Below are positions 19,476 to 30,620 of a stretch of DNA of 64,000 bases, piece after piece (position 1 is the first letter of the stretch; every line of letters begins with the position of its first letter). Both the position numbers and the translations under genes were made by a program. The notes under the pieces are model-generated. The model was not told where the DNA came from, ran no database searches, and saw nothing but the letters and a program-made list of their open reading frames with translations. Source of the DNA: Mucor mucedo. Lineage: Eukaryota; Mucoromycota; Mucoromycetes; Mucorales; Mucoraceae. The stretch lies in contig NW_026252349.1 of the NCBI RefSeq assembly GCF_025094135.1, positions 62,001 to 126,000 of the forward strand, given 5' to 3'.

Positions 19476-22400
19476 TTATTTTTGTTCTCCATGCAAAACA
19501 GGCCCTTTGTATCTTCCATTGCAGCTCTCAAGTTTACAAACGCCACACTTGTTTGAGCAACGGCTATGCATATTTGCGCCTTTGCATCCAGCAATTTTAC
19601 AAACAGCACATGTTCTACGTGCTCGTTGCTGTAAGTTACCTGAAGAAAATGAAATACTTGGATCAGTAACAGGTACTGGAAGCAGTGCTCTGAGTGGCAT
19701 TGGTTGATGTTGCTCTCTGGAGGGAGGTGGAGGAGACAACGAAGCCACAGTTTCACTTTGAATCATCCTCTGTATAGCTTGATCCGCTGTAATTTGTACA
19801 TGGGCTGGAATAGAAACAGTGGATCTACTTTCTGAGGTCAAAGCAAACCTTACCAGACGTACTGTATCGATATTCAATATTACAGTATCATAGTACTTTT
19901 GTCGATCATCTAATACATTGTAGTACGATTCAAGATGTCTAGACGTCTTGTAGTATATATTACTTCCTTCCTTACAATAACTGGACCATAATTTAGCAAA
20001 GCATACAAAATTTGGTGTTGCTATTCCAGATGTGAGGCTTATAGAACGTCGCTTTTCAGGGTTTTTCATAAACTCTTCGTATAGCTTAACCTCTTGATTA
20101 GTGTGTACCGCAGTGACAGCTAACTTTGTCTTTTGGCAGATTGCTAGAAAGTTGTACACAAAGTCTTTGACAGAGCATCCAATAATGTCAAGCTTCACAA
20201 CAGGGAGGAGACTGAGTTCGAGCAACTTGGCTTTTGAAAACGTTTGGTTGCTTAAATGGTTGATGGCTGGTAATATATTGTACTCTCGCATTACTTCATT
20301 TGGTAATGCTGTAATACCATACGTCTCTTTTGTTTGCTCATATTCAAAAGTACTACCGAGTCTATTCGTAAAGTAGCTGTCAATAGGTGTATGACCCAGC
20401 TTGATTCTAATAGTATTGACTGATTGATGTAACCAGGGACTGTAATGACCTTTATGCACTTTTCCGTAGCGATTTCTTGAGCCAACCTAAAAATTCATAA
20501 ATTGTAATTTAGTATAATACGTATTAGGTCAATCGAGCTTATATATAAGTATACTCTGAAATTCTCTTACATCGGTGTTGTGATAAAGACGATAGTCAGC
20601 AAGAACCATATCAGCTAAACGAGGACCTGCATTGTACGATGCAAATTTTCTTATGATGTTCATATGTACAGAGTCTTCTACAGAACTAGTACCTCTGCAA
20701 CACCTGTACTTCATCAATCCATTCTTGTCGAATCCCTTTTCTGCATATAATACGGGACCATTTAATACGTCTGAAACGTGACCAAATCTTATCTCCTCCA
20801 AAACATGCTTAGAAGCGCTCCATGCGTCTTCATTGGACAAAGGCTTCCCGCTCAATACGCACTTTGCAGGACTGTAATGCATGAAAAGCATTGAGACAGA
20901 TTTATACAACTCTTCGGGTGGTGGTATATATCTTCGTACATGCTCCAAAACAAATTCCGGGTTTTTCACCATATAGCTCTCCCAATCAGTTCCTATTGAT
21001 TCAAGATATTGGCTCACTAATCTTTTATCACCAAGATCAACAACAAACATAGCATCTCTAAAGCGACGAGAAAACTCTTTGGCCATGCCATGTTTTAAGG
21101 AAACACGTATCATTCGCATTACATGAAAAGCATCTTTCAGGATTCTTGATGGTACATGTACATTCCCTGAGTCAAGAGACGTATTCGGATGGATGGTGTC
21201 TGACTCTGAGGGAATAGGAGATACTTTTGACAAATCTTGCTGCTTTTTAAGGTCGTATTGTTTTTTTGAGGCCGTTCTCAAACAGTGGTTGCTGATTCTT
21301 AATACAAAAGGAGGATCACCCAAATCACTTAAAGTTCTTGCTTCAGGATTGCCGTTTTCTTGATGATTTTAAGAAGCATGGAAAGCACTTGAACATCATC
21401 GACCTTTACAAGCCTGGTATCTTTTAGATGAGCTTCAATGGATCCTTCATTATCCTCAATGAATTCATAGGCAGAAGGCATCACTCTTGCGGATGTTTGG
21501 TTATAAACTGCAACAAAAGTACCTTTTTGTGACTTTTTCGTAACCTTTTCGTTTACAGCTGGTTCTTCGTTAGCCTTTTCATAAATCTTTAAAGCGACCC
21601 AAGCATCTAATGCTGCATAGCTTATTTGCTCACTTGTCAAATCATCTCTTTCCCAGTCATCACAACGAATGATAGATATCTTAGGTAGTTGCAAAGATAA
21701 AATGCTTCCACAAAGAATATCAAGTCGGGGACGAGAGTTATTAACTAAGTCGCGGTTGTAGCAAAATGGCCCAAGATCTACGTGGTTTGATACCACAACA
21801 CCAAATACACGCTTCACTCTTGTACAGTCTGCCTTGATATTTCTCCCTAATTTTAAAATCTTGGAACAGCTAAGAACCTTAGATAGCTCACGAGGAAACG
21901 TATTCGTATCAAATTCATGTACACGGAACAAAACAATTTCATTTTGGTAGCACATCTGCATTAAGGATACTCCACTTGTGGATATCATCCATTCACAATC
22001 AAAACCAACAAAACTTTCATTACTATACTCATCAGTATTTCCAAATATTTTGATACAAGCCTCATTGTTCTCTACTTCAGATCTTAAAACTCTGGTCTTT
22101 GAAGTATCTGGCAGGGTAATAATAGGAAGTAAAGAAAAGGGTTTTGTTGTGTTGCTGTTGTCCATTTGTACATTTGGGAATAGGTACAACGTCTTTGGTT
22201 AAGGATGGCATCACATGTTTTAAGAATCCTTGGTCTCCAATGACATTATCTGTATAAAAAAGCTCAGGCTCTTTCATATTAAGCTTTTTGTAAGTATCCA
22301 TCATCTGCAGAAATTGAGGTGCTAGATGATCCATTTTTTGGCTTTGTGCCAAGACTTGTAAACGGATCTCTTCATGTTCATTTAAAACAGTGTAGAGGCA

Positions 22401-23984
22401 AGAAAACGTTGAAAACCCATTGATTTTCGCCAAGTGATCAATGATCTTGAAAGAATGATCCCCTTTTAAAACAGTGCCGTCTACAAACGACATAAGTTGA
22501 TCCATGAAAGGACGAACCTTCGCTATCAAGGAGCTGTATACATAGCTAATGTAATTAGCAGAAGGAACATAGCCATTATATTGCATCTTGTCTTTGAATT
22601 GAGAAAACTCAGGATATTGTCTTGACTGAAGCATAGATAATACGGAAGAACTTTGGGCATCATGATCAAGGGTTGTGTAGTATTGAAGCTGCAATTCGTC
22701 ATATTTCTCAGTGTGCATCACGCGAAAGACTTTAGACGTACGATGAGGTCCGATCTCATGTTGAAAGAGTGGTCTCATCAGTTTGCAAAGCATTTTAGAA
22801 AGGCCAGATCGATGATTAAGGACAGATGGAAATTCAGCTTGTAAATGAAGTGGAAGTTGTCGGATCAAAGCTGGGTTAACCCATCAAATGTGTGCTTAAC
22901 ATCCTTGTTACGACACTTGTATCTTGTAGTCATCAGGTAAAAACAGCTAAAAATTATTAAACACATTAGAAATGACAAAAAAAGAAACTTATCATTTAAG
23001 ATCGTACTCATTTAAATCGATAATCCTCCTAGCTCTAGGCTTCTTATTGAATCCCTTTACACCTATTTTTGCTTCACAAGTCGTACACGTTAAATCTCTT
23101 ACTAAATGATGAGGGAACCATACAAACACTCTAGGTGTATAGAAGTATCCCGGGTCTTTGTTATTACTATCAAGCATAAAGTATGGATTCTTTCGGTGAA
23201 CCCAAAAAGTGCCATTCTGATACTCTTCTGGTCTTTTCCCCTTCAATCTCTCCTGTAACTCAGCAAGATACTTATTGACGTAGCTTTCTTCAAGGATAGA
23301 AGCTTCATCGTTGTCAACAGTGATGAATTCGTTTTCGTCTAGTTCTTCTGTATCGCCTTCATCGTCTGTTCCCCACTCATTATCATTTCCCTTATCTTCA
23401 TCCAACAAATCTGCAGTTTGGATATCGATGTTGGGAAATTCATCAATATTAACTTCGTCTTCGTTCTCATCGTCAACGCTATTTTCAGAAGTTGAAATTT
23501 CAGTGGCAACCACCTCTTCTTGGTCGACTAAAGAGGAATGATTTTCTTCAAGCTCAACTACTACCGAATTACTGAAACTCTGTTCAGGTACAGATTCATC
23601 GACTGTTGTGTCAACATTATTGTCGACGATCTCTTCAACATTCGTTTGTTGGTGTTCCTGCTCATTGTGAATAGTGTTCGAAGACTAAAAAAAAAAGATA
23701 TGAATGACTCAACAGTAAAGCTTATATAATAAGTAAGAACGTCGTCTTACTGCTTTCGCCTGCATTGTGAAATTCAACATTGACGATTGGTTCTTGATTT
23801 GCTTTCTCGGTCTTCCGTAAACAACTTCAGGCTTTTTTTCAGTCTTTCCACCTGATGGACGACCACGTTTCTGTTTAAATCTCGGGAAACTTCCTTCCCC
23901 TCCTGTTTTTTCGACATCAGAGCTGAGGTTGAGATTATTCATAATGTTCTTTTCAATTGTGTCAGGAACAATTTGAAACTTCAA
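19476..23984 (-). CDS. Giant multidomain transposase: AT-hooks, zinc domain, DDE core, WRN-like exonuclease, Cys-rich tail
   Basis: Order on the minus strand: two AT-hook-like motifs (KRGRPSGG, YGRPRKQ); intron 23685-23750; an acidic linker; a zinc-binding region (FWVHRKNPYF, RVFVWFPHHL, CTTCEAK, then RYKC across intron 22947-23007) resembling DUF6729; a transposase-like core with Asp in FVDGTVLKGDH and FYTDNVIGDQ; a DEDDy 3'-5' exonuclease (FDCEWM, GRNIKADCTRV, YAALDAWVAL); a further region LYHNTD joined by intron 20487-20570 to VGSRNRYGK; and a C-terminal CAVCKIAGCKG / CGVCKLESCNG pair. About 1,400 residues in total. One-base frame shifts occur near 22875, 22170 and 21350, the last in an A run. 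Otherwise it is open, so it may be intact apart from consensus errors. The true start is uncertain. Confidence 0.7.
20487..20570 (-). other. Intron in the giant transposase gene
   Basis: GTAAGAG donor and GAATTTTTAG acceptor; phase 0; joins LYHNTD to VGSRNRYGK. Confidence 0.75.
22947..23007 (-). other. Intron in the giant transposase gene (zinc-domain)
   Basis: GTACGATC donor and AATTTTTAG acceptor; splicing joins RRIIDLN to CFYLMTTRYKC in frame, restoring a plausible zinc-binding block. Confidence 0.6.
23685..23750 (-). other. Intron in the giant transposase gene (near 5' end)
   Basis: GTAAGACGAC donor and TTTTTTTTAG acceptor; phase 0; joins MQAKA to SSNTIHNEQ. Confidence 0.75.
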
Positions 23985-24134
23985 AAAAGAGATAAAAAGA
24001 AAGAAAATCAGTTTATTTAATCTCAGTTAACTCAAACCAAGTGATTTGATTAGCCCAATACAACTCCGTTAAGTCAAGATAGAGGGATCTGATTGGATCA
24101 AAGGAGCCCCAGCCGTAAGCGTACGGTCAAAATT

Positions 24135-24219
24135 GTAACCTTTCAAAAAAAAAAAAAAATAATAATAAAGTCCTAAATCGGGATCTTTAAAAAAATAATT
24201 TTGTTGCTTGTGAGGGTCC
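24135..24219 (-). repeat. Right terminal inverted repeat of the 6.5-kb element
   Basis: Inverted copy of 17729-17813, differing by a few bases and by poly-A length. Confidence 0.8.
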
Positions 24220-25578
24220 TTAATATCTATATTTTATCTTTTTACCTTAATAAATCAGTTTTTTTTTTTTAAAAAAAAATTACTTTTATTCGTTCTTGTT
24301 TCTCGTAACCATGTAATGAATAAACGTCTGGGCTTACTTCTTTTGCAATTACACTCTGGTAAACTCATCATTCCATCTCTGAAGTCCCCTCCCTTACTTA
24401 TCTCTTTTTTAAATCAGCATAGACAGGTGTATAAAGGCCGTGCTTGCAGTGTACTACGCCAGTGCTATAAGTAAGTATTTTTCGTTTATGGCTTTTCTTT
24501 TCTCTAATTATCTCTTCAGACTTAAGCTTCTTGTTTTTACCGTAGTGGCGGCTACTCTGTTTAGAAAAAGGAATAGTACGTATCAATTTCGAGTCTTCTT
24601 ATCATAAACTAACCTAATATTCATTTAGAAAACTTTGGTTATCCCCCTTGTTTTTAGATTATACGTTGCTTCCTATACAAAATAATCAATGCCTTCATGT
24701 TATGCCATGTACCGTTTACGTTTTAGCTCATTTAAGTAGTAATCCTTCTACATAGCAATTTGTCCTCAAATACCCAGATATAAATAAATCATTATTTCAT
24801 TCTTTTTAATAAAATATATAATCAACTTTTAAAACTGCAAACCAATTTTTTCAAACGAATGAATGTATTAAATGATTCAATATGTATGAACGAAAGTTTT
24901 TTATTTGGCTGAAGGCTGAAAGGGAGAGCTTATTTTAAAATATACACCCCCTTAATTATGCATTTAATCCTGTTTTTTTTTTTTTTTTTTTTTTTTTGGG
25001 TAAATGGGTAAACGCTTACTATAAATTTGTCCAAACGAGTAAATGGGTAAATTTACCCAATTCGTTTTTTTTAGTAAATAGGTAAACACTTACTAAACAT
25101 TCGTCCGAATGGACGAATCAGGCGAGACATTATAGCCTTGGTGGTATTCATTTAACCCAAGACAGGAAAAAAAGTATGGATCTACTCTAAGACCAGAAAA
25201 GTTGACTCATCATGAAAGCCCAAGACAGTTGTCCAATAACAAAAGGATCAAATACTTCATAGCAGCAGAGTTTTTTTCAGCCTATTTTTACCTCCAATAC
25301 AGATATACTTTTATCTCATTATTTGTCTAGTGTATTATATTTGTCAAATACCACAGAGAGTATGATTTGCACCTAAACCAAAGGTTATTACTGTTCGCTT
25401 CGAGTTCCAGTCTATAAAATAATAACACTTGTCTCTCTACAGTACCATATTGAACAAATTCTCATTTTGCACAAGCAAGACAATACACAGTTGATTACTC
25501 AAATATTTCGTCTCTTACAAAAATTAAAGAACCCCAAATATAATTGGATAATTCACTGATTTAACGTCTAACACATTA
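24220..25578. other. Intergenic stretch with repeats
   Basis: A 62-codon minus-strand frame (24398-24586, basic, no motif) is the only open frame of note. A long T tract at about 24971-24997 precedes the GGGTAAATGGGTAAAC cluster (24995-25130), then the LTR-like repeat 25138-25352. No gene is supported. Confidence 0.5.
25138..25352 (+). repeat. LTR-like dispersed repeat family 2, copy B
   Basis: Inverted counterpart of 14252-14455; continues for a few codons of the adjoining frame (TTTGTCAAATACCACA) seen at the other copy. Confidence 0.6.
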
Positions 25579-25685
25579 GGGACGCTCAAATAAAATCGAG
25601 CCTCCAGGTTCCAGCTTCCAGCAAATTTTAGATAAATTCTATTGGCCAAGCATTTTCCGATTTCTTTTTGTGATTTCTTAAATTT

Positions 25686-25708
25686 GCTGGAGCAAAAAGT
25701 GCTCCAGC
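25686..25708. repeat. Subterminal hairpin with invertible loop (copy 1)
   Basis: Stem GCTGGAGC / GCTCCAGC around loop AAAAAGT. In the second element copy (35859-35881) the same stem holds the reverse complement of this loop. Confidence 0.9.
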
Positions 25709-25842
25709 AAAATAAAAATTAATTCCAGCTTTTTTTTCGTCCAATAACATTTTGGTATTTCGTTACATGATGTAAGGCTATCAAGCATGACATAATTTAT
25801 TACTTTAGTCTTTTCCACTTCAACAACACTTTTATTATTATT

Positions 25843-27135
25843 ATGCCTCTCTTGTCAACTAAAAAACGTCTCATGGAAGACGTTAAAAAAATGCTGTTTT
25901 TCTTCATTACAAAATATGAACGAGAAACCAAGTCGACCGAAGTAGATCGTCGCATAATCGCAATGACAAAACAGAATCTGGAAACAATGGCAGCTTTTTA
26001 CCTTGCTTTACAAACCGAAAGATACAGCGTAAAAAAAAACTGGGGTACTCGTATTCGTACTGGCACATATCTCGATTTATTAAACGAAGGTAGAGAAAGT
26101 GTCTTTAAAAGTAAAATAAGGATGAGTAAAGAAGCCTTCAAAGACGCAGTCAGAGCGTTTGGTGATTATGAGGAGTTCGAGAACTTCACGAAAGAGAAAA
26201 TTGAGCTCCATTTCTTGATCACTTTTCATCGATTGGGATGTAAAGGAAATGCTGCTTCAATCACGCAGGTATCCGATTACTTTGGTGTTTCTGGTATGAC
26301 AAAAAAAAACGCTCAGATTTATTATGATCTAACATTAAAAGTAGAAGGTACTGTGATCAATTACACCAAGAGAACCATAAATGCAATTCTGGCTAAAGAA
26401 GATCAGTATGTTTACTGGCCAGCGGCAGAAGAAAGGGAACATATATCAAAGAAGATAGGCGAAAGAAGCCACTTCAAGTCATGCGTCGGATTTGTCGATG
26501 GTACATTTATAAGAACCGAGCGTAGTCCCAGCTATGCCAAGAATAATTTTTATTCTTATAAACGTGCGTATGGTATCTCTACAATGCTCGTTTGTGATCA
26601 CAAACGAAGAATTCGTGTTTGTGTCACTGGATGTCCTGGTGCTATTCATGATAATAATGTTTATCAAGCAACAAGTCTGGCCAAATCCCCACATAGACAT
26701 TTCTCCCCTGGTGAATATATATTAGCTGATAGTGCATACAGTGTTACCTCGACTGTCATCTCATCATACAGAACCGGTTCAGTACAGGCTACAAAAGAAG
26801 AAATAGAGAAATTTAATTTGTATGTAGCTCAAACTCGTATCGCAATTGAACATTGCAATGGAATTCTGAAAGGAAAGTTCCAAAGCCTTCAAGAGCTTCG
26901 TATTACAATTCGTGACAGGAAAACTTTGATCGAAGCGGGAAGATGGATTCGTGCTTGTTGCATTATGCATAATTTCCTTTTAGAAGATTCAACTGACATA
27001 GAGGAGTTCAGAGAGGCCAGTGGACATAGAAGATTCATCAGTAGTTCGCAGAATAGGTCAGATGATGATAGTAGTTTAAATTTCAGAAGAAATCAGTTGA
27101 AGAATGATATATTGTATAACAACGCTCAAAATTAA
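25843..27135 (+). CDS. PIF/Harbinger DDE transposase (430 aa), intact
   Basis: Catalyses cut-and-paste transposition with its Myb-like partner. The ATG at 25843 (MPLLSTKKRL) opens an uninterrupted 430-codon frame. An N-terminal helix-turn-helix-like region (YFGVSGMTKK near residue 150) precedes the DDE domain, with catalytic Asp in CVGFVDGTFI (about residue 218), Asp in YILADSAYS (about 295) and Glu in IAIEHCNGILKGKF (about 334). The conserved HNFLLED block follows. Length and motif order are typical of Harbinger/DDE_4 transposases. It differs from the copy at 36016-37307 by only a handful of bases, but that copy has lost one A from a nine-A run (26300-26308 here), so this is the only intact one. 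The 3' end is 28 bp from the end of the convergent Myb gene. Confidence 0.92.
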   Translation: MPLLSTKKRLMEDVKKMLFFFITKYERETKSTEVDRRIIAMTKQNLETMAAFYLALQTERYSVKKNWGTRIRTGTYLDLLNEGRESVFKSKIRMSKEAFKDAVRAFGDYEEFENFTKEKIELHFLITFHRLGCKGNAASITQVSDYFGVSGMTKKNAQIYYDLTLKVEGTVINYTKRTINAILAKEDQYVYWPAAEEREHISKKIGERSHFKSCVGFVDGTFIRTERSPSYAKNNFYSYKRAYGISTMLVCDHKRRIRVCVTGCPGAIHDNNVYQATSLAKSPHRHFSPGEYILADSAYSVTSTVISSYRTGSVQATKEEIEKFNLYVAQTRIAIEHCNGILKGKFQSLQELRITIRDRKTLIEAGRWIRACCIMHNFLLEDSTDIEEFREASGHRRFISSSQNRSDDDSSLNFRRNQLKNDILYNNAQN

Positions 27136-27162
27136 TAAACATTTATTTAAAAAAAAAATAGG

Positions 27163-27464
27163 TTAATAATCTGCAAGGTCTTCCATAAACTTCTTTATGG
27201 TTTCATATCCTTCAGATCCTTTTTCTTCGTTTCGAAGTTCTTTATTCAAAAGCAGCCATTGCTTTTGTCTCTCGAATATCATTGCTACTCTCTCGTCATC
27301 CCTCTTTTCTCTTTGAAACTCCAATAGCTCGTCCTCGCGATCTTCATACTTCTTAGATGCTTTTCTTTGTCTCTCAAAGAAGTCGGTAATGCACTCATTG
27401 AGACTCCTCTTTTTTCCTCTACTTTGTCTAGGCGAAGGTGGTCTAGTGGAAGAGAGGGGCAAAA

Positions 27465-27497
<33 letters not shown>

Positions 27498-28235
27498 AGT
27501 TGACATCATCAACATCATCCATGTTGGTTGAATGAACATCGTCTTCATGATCAGGCTGTTCATCATACGCACTTAAATCAGGAGTCCCACTGACGATATT
27601 CCCATTCGACTGCATTCCTTCACCAGTTACAAGTGGATCCGAGCCAAGTAAAGGGAGAAGATCATAATACCACTTAAACAAATGAGTGGTTTTCTCTGAA
27701 AGTTTAGATATAGTAAGTTAAACAAATTTAACGGTATAATAGTTAGCAGTTAGTAGTTTTCTTCTTACCTTCAACAGTGACAGTACCATCAACAGCAGGA
27801 TCAACACCATATCCAGTAGCGGTTACCGTCTTGTAAGTAGCGGTAAACGATTTTTTCAAATATCTAATCGTCTCTATGATACTTTTTGTGGTTCTTTCAC
27901 GATGTCCTCTGTTGACGAGGATTTGGGCCAGCTTTTTCGCCATACCTGTTTGGCTTTCGGCTTCACCTGGTTTTTGACTTTCACATCCGCTGAATTTACT
28001 CCAATTATCTCCTACTAGCATCCATTCAACCACAATATCTTTTGAGCACTTGCCATTACTATCGAAGTCATTGATCCAGCTCTTTGCATTCGGGATCTTG
28101 TCTGTAACACCAGGACGACTATTAGTCGTGGAGCTTCCCTGGGGTTCTAGGGGTAGCTGCAGACAGACGTGGAGTTGTTTCCAGTTCCTCAGTTTGTTGA
28201 GGTCTAGGCTGAATGTTGACAGGTGTTTGGTTCAT
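27163..28235 (-). CDS. Myb/SANT-like partner protein of Harbinger copy 1 (two exons)
   Basis: The start is ATG at 28235 (MNQTPVNIQPRPQQ). A Pro/Thr-rich leader is followed by a Myb/SANT-like domain (AKSWINDFD, WMLVGDNWSKF, KKLAQILVNRGH, SIIETIRYLKKSF), then a canonical 73-nt intron (27696-27768, GTAAGAAG...AACTTTCAG). The second exon has WYYDLLPLLG, an acidic tract with about ten Asp, and a charged coiled-coil-like C-terminus (FERQKQWLLLNKELRNEEK). The exon join keeps the frame. One extra base near 28149 breaks the leader frame here (CCTAGAACCCC against CCTAAACCCC in copy 2), so read literally the N-terminus is shifted. The protein probably binds the element ends and recruits the transposase. 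Confidence 0.7.
27465..27495 (-). repeat. ATC/GAT trinucleotide microsatellite coding poly-Asp
   Basis: About ten CAT-register units on plus. The copy at 42311-42346 is longer, a length difference between otherwise near-identical genes. Confidence 0.9.
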
Positions 28236-28598
28236 TTTTAAAATTTTATGTGATATTTAAGATGAAATGAAGGACAATCCGCTACGTTTTTTTTTTTTAT
28301 ATAACACTCATCATCATATCGGGAGCCAAAAATTATACTTTGTAATGACATAAGGCATCTTCTAGTACATCTTTCTCTACTATCTTTCATCATACGTTCC
28401 TCATTGATTCATTACATCATGTTCAGGACCTCCTCCAATCAAATCTTATTCTGAGTAAAAGTTTGGAATCTAAAAGCTGGACACAAAAAAATATCATTCA
28501 AGTTTATAGTTTTTTATGCAAATCTTTATTGGACATCGGACAAAGAAAAAACTTGCTGGAAGCTGGAACCTGGAGGCTCGATTTTATTTGAGCGTCCC

Positions 28599-29752
28599 TA
28601 ATGTCAATTATTATGGATTATGATGGTGTAACGTAATTCGACTACGGTAAATATGGCTAAAACAACAATACTTTGATGTTCGTCATCGTCACTGTAGATG
28701 AATTTAGAGCCTACAAATACTGTCGTCTTCCAACAATTTGTTACAATGACACATAGTGAAAAAAGAGACACCTAATAACCACAATTATTAATGTAGTACA
28801 CTATGCCAGGATTTCGTTATCGTTTGAAAGGTTTTATTGGGAAAAGACAATATTCTTGTAGATGAAATTTAAGCATCTCTTATATTTCCTTCAATGTGTT
28901 TACACCGTCCCAACAGGGATTAGTAAACAAAATATAACTAACAGAAACTGATGGTAAATAGAAAGAACGATATTATGTCAGCAAATAAAAAAATCGAGCA
29001 AACAGCCATCTAGAAACAATATTCTTCGTTGTTGAAGATTTTTCTGGAAGATTACCTAATACCCTCATCCCTCAAAAAGAAGTAGTAGCAACACGTGCAG
29101 GACTGAACACAGATTGAATAGCTTATTAAAAGCAGTTATTTCTTCGGAAAAAGGATGGTAATAGAACAAAACATTTTTATGAAATATATCTCTAAAAGAA
29201 TTGAAGTTTATACTCTATATCTATACAGAAAGAAAACAAGAAATGACATAAAAGAATAGGCAATGGCAAAGGTTGTTTATAACTTATGTGAATCATGCCA
29301 AAGGATATAAAAAGCTGACTGATGTAGGTTAAAGTTTGAGTATAAAATTGAATTCCGTATAAAAAATAATAGGGTCATAAAATGTGAGATGATCATTGCA
29401 AAATCATTGATTTTTATTTTAAACTCATTATCAAGCAACTAGAAGAACATCGTTCGCAAAGATGGTTGGGAAGAGCAAAAAGCAACTGATATATTTTCCC
29501 TGTAATCTATTGGAAACATCAGGTGCCACTAATCCAGTCAATTCAAAACAAAAGAAGAAAACCCAATGCAATTAAAAAAAATTGACAAGCGGCTTAAAGG
29601 TATTCTTGTATATAATTCGAAAAAAAGGACCCCGATAATGTATTGAAAATACTATTAAACTCTGTGATAATTCTTATCTCCGGTTTAACTGGAATAAAGT
29701 TCTTATCATAAAACTCAAACATTGGTTGGGCAAATTTAAATAAACAACTAAA
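28599..29752. other. Non-coding flank, duplicated at 43443-44584
   Basis: No gene is visible. The stretch is collinear with 43443-44584, first differing mainly by single-base indels, then (from about 29020) also by substitutions. It belongs to a duplication that extends beyond the Harbinger terminus. Confidence 0.7.
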
Positions 29753-30247
29753 TTAAAATTTTATTTTTTTAGTTGGGCGTTCCACCTCGGATGACGAGAT
29801 CGAGACAGAAAAGCGTTTTCGCTTTTCTGTCTCCTTCATCCGAGGGGAAGCCGCAACAGGAAAGGACATGGGAGAAAGAGGGCCGCACGCAGGAGCCAAG
29901 GGAGGACGAGGACTGATACCCGCACGGCGAAGACGACGAGCACGAGAACCACGTGGCGGTGCCACACAGAGGCGGACACGACGACCAACAACAGGGGGAG
30001 AAAACAATTTTTGTTTTTTGACGGTTTTCTCTTGCTCCGAAGAGCGAAGAGAAACCGAAAAGAGCTTTCTTTTTCTCGACGAAACGAGAAGGGCAGAAGA
30101 AAAGAAGGCACTAATAAAGAAGAGCAAAAAGAGAATACAATGGTTTTTTTTAGTTAATTTGTAAAATGACAACATTAGCCATTGGTAATGTCTCGAAATG
30201 ACTAGAGTACGGAATACTTACGGATAAAAAGCCATAGTTTGCATCAT
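29753..30247 (-). CDS. GC-rich two-exon small-protein gene, family member A (127 aa)
   Basis: Unrecognised. Exon 1 is 26 nt (30222-30247, starting ATGATGCAAACTATGGC), the intron is 111 nt (30111-30221, GTAAGTATT...TTTATTAG), and exon 2 runs to the stop at 29753. Together they give an exact multiple of three. The protein is Arg/Ser/Pro-rich and has two similar motifs, SRKRKLFSVSLRSSEQEK near residue 18 and EKRKRFSVSISSSEVE near the C-terminus, each followed by a Lys cluster (VKKQKLF, TKKIKF) that looks like a nuclear localisation signal. A GC-r ich middle (RRVRLCVAPPRG) separates them. The DNA is strikingly richer in G+C than its surroundings. Members B (44585-45073) and C (57314-57805) share the exon/intron design. 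No domain or homologue is recalled. Confidence 0.6.
30111..30221 (-). other. Intron of small-protein gene A
   Basis: GTAAGTATT donor, TTCTTTATTAG acceptor, 111 nt; the corresponding introns of members B and C are 112 and 111 nt at the same codon phase. Confidence 0.65.
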
Positions 30248-30390
30248 TTTTAAGAATAACTATGAAGACAGGAAAGAAAAAAAATAAAAATGTCCTTCCC
30301 GATTCCTACAATTTAACCCCCCCCCCCGTGAAAACTGATGACGCCATTTTTTCGGTATGATATTTCATAGAATACATAAGCCACAATCTC

Positions 30391-30435
30391 AGCAGCGGAC
30401 TCGGTAGTGGAAACCCGTAACACGGTGGATAAAAT
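30391..30435 (+). repeat. Lone terminal repeat of the GCGGACTCGGTAG family
   Basis: GCAGCGGACTCGGTAGTGGA followed by AACCCGTAACACGGTGGATAA matches the outer ends of the element at 39534-41062. No partner end is seen nearby, so it is a fragment. Confidence 0.5.
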
Positions 30436-30620
30436 TCACAATTATCGTAATGTAGTTTTTTAATTATTTATTTTTTCTTTTACAAGCATTGCCATTTAAC
30501 AGATTGCCAATTAACACATCAGATTATATAAAATAGTAGTCACTACATTAGATGAATCGTTGAAGAGTGTTTAATTACAAGGAACCTTGTCTGCGCAAAA
30601 CAGTGAATGATACGACTAAC

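Larger units (their letters stand above)
17729..24219 (-). mobile_element. 6.5-kb DNA transposon carrying a DDE core plus 3'-5' exonuclease gene
   Basis: Inverted termini of about 85 bp (17729-17813 and 24135-24219; outer end AGGRCCCTCACAAGC, inner end GAAAGGTTAC) bound the segment. It contains one long minus-strand multi-exon gene (19476-23984), a small Myb/SANT-like frame (18164-18442), a 34-A tract and an LTR-like remnant at about 19062-19436 that is probably a later insertion. The flanking bases do not show a clear target duplication. The superfamily is not assigned. Confidence 0.7.
25579..28598 (+). mobile_element. PIF/Harbinger transposon, copy 1, apparently complete
   Basis: Perfect 46-bp terminal inverted repeats (25579-25624 and 28553-28598; GGGACGCTCAAATAAAATCG outermost) bound two convergent genes, a DDE transposase on plus (25843-27135) and a Myb/SANT-like partner on minus (27163-28235). 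The flanking trinucleotides are TTA (left) and TAA (right), both fitting the TWA preference but not identical. A second copy spans 35751-43442. A short perfect hairpin lies at 25686-25708. Confidence 0.9.

Noticed and set aside
27285..27572. Met-rich 95-aa frame over the ATC repeat
   Set aside because: A shadow of the poly-Asp coding microsatellite read in another frame.
29868..30164. Plus-strand 98-aa Arg-rich open frame in the GC-rich island
   Set aside because: It overlaps the minus-strand spliced gene; only the minus-strand reading has conserved exon structure and motifs in all three copies.
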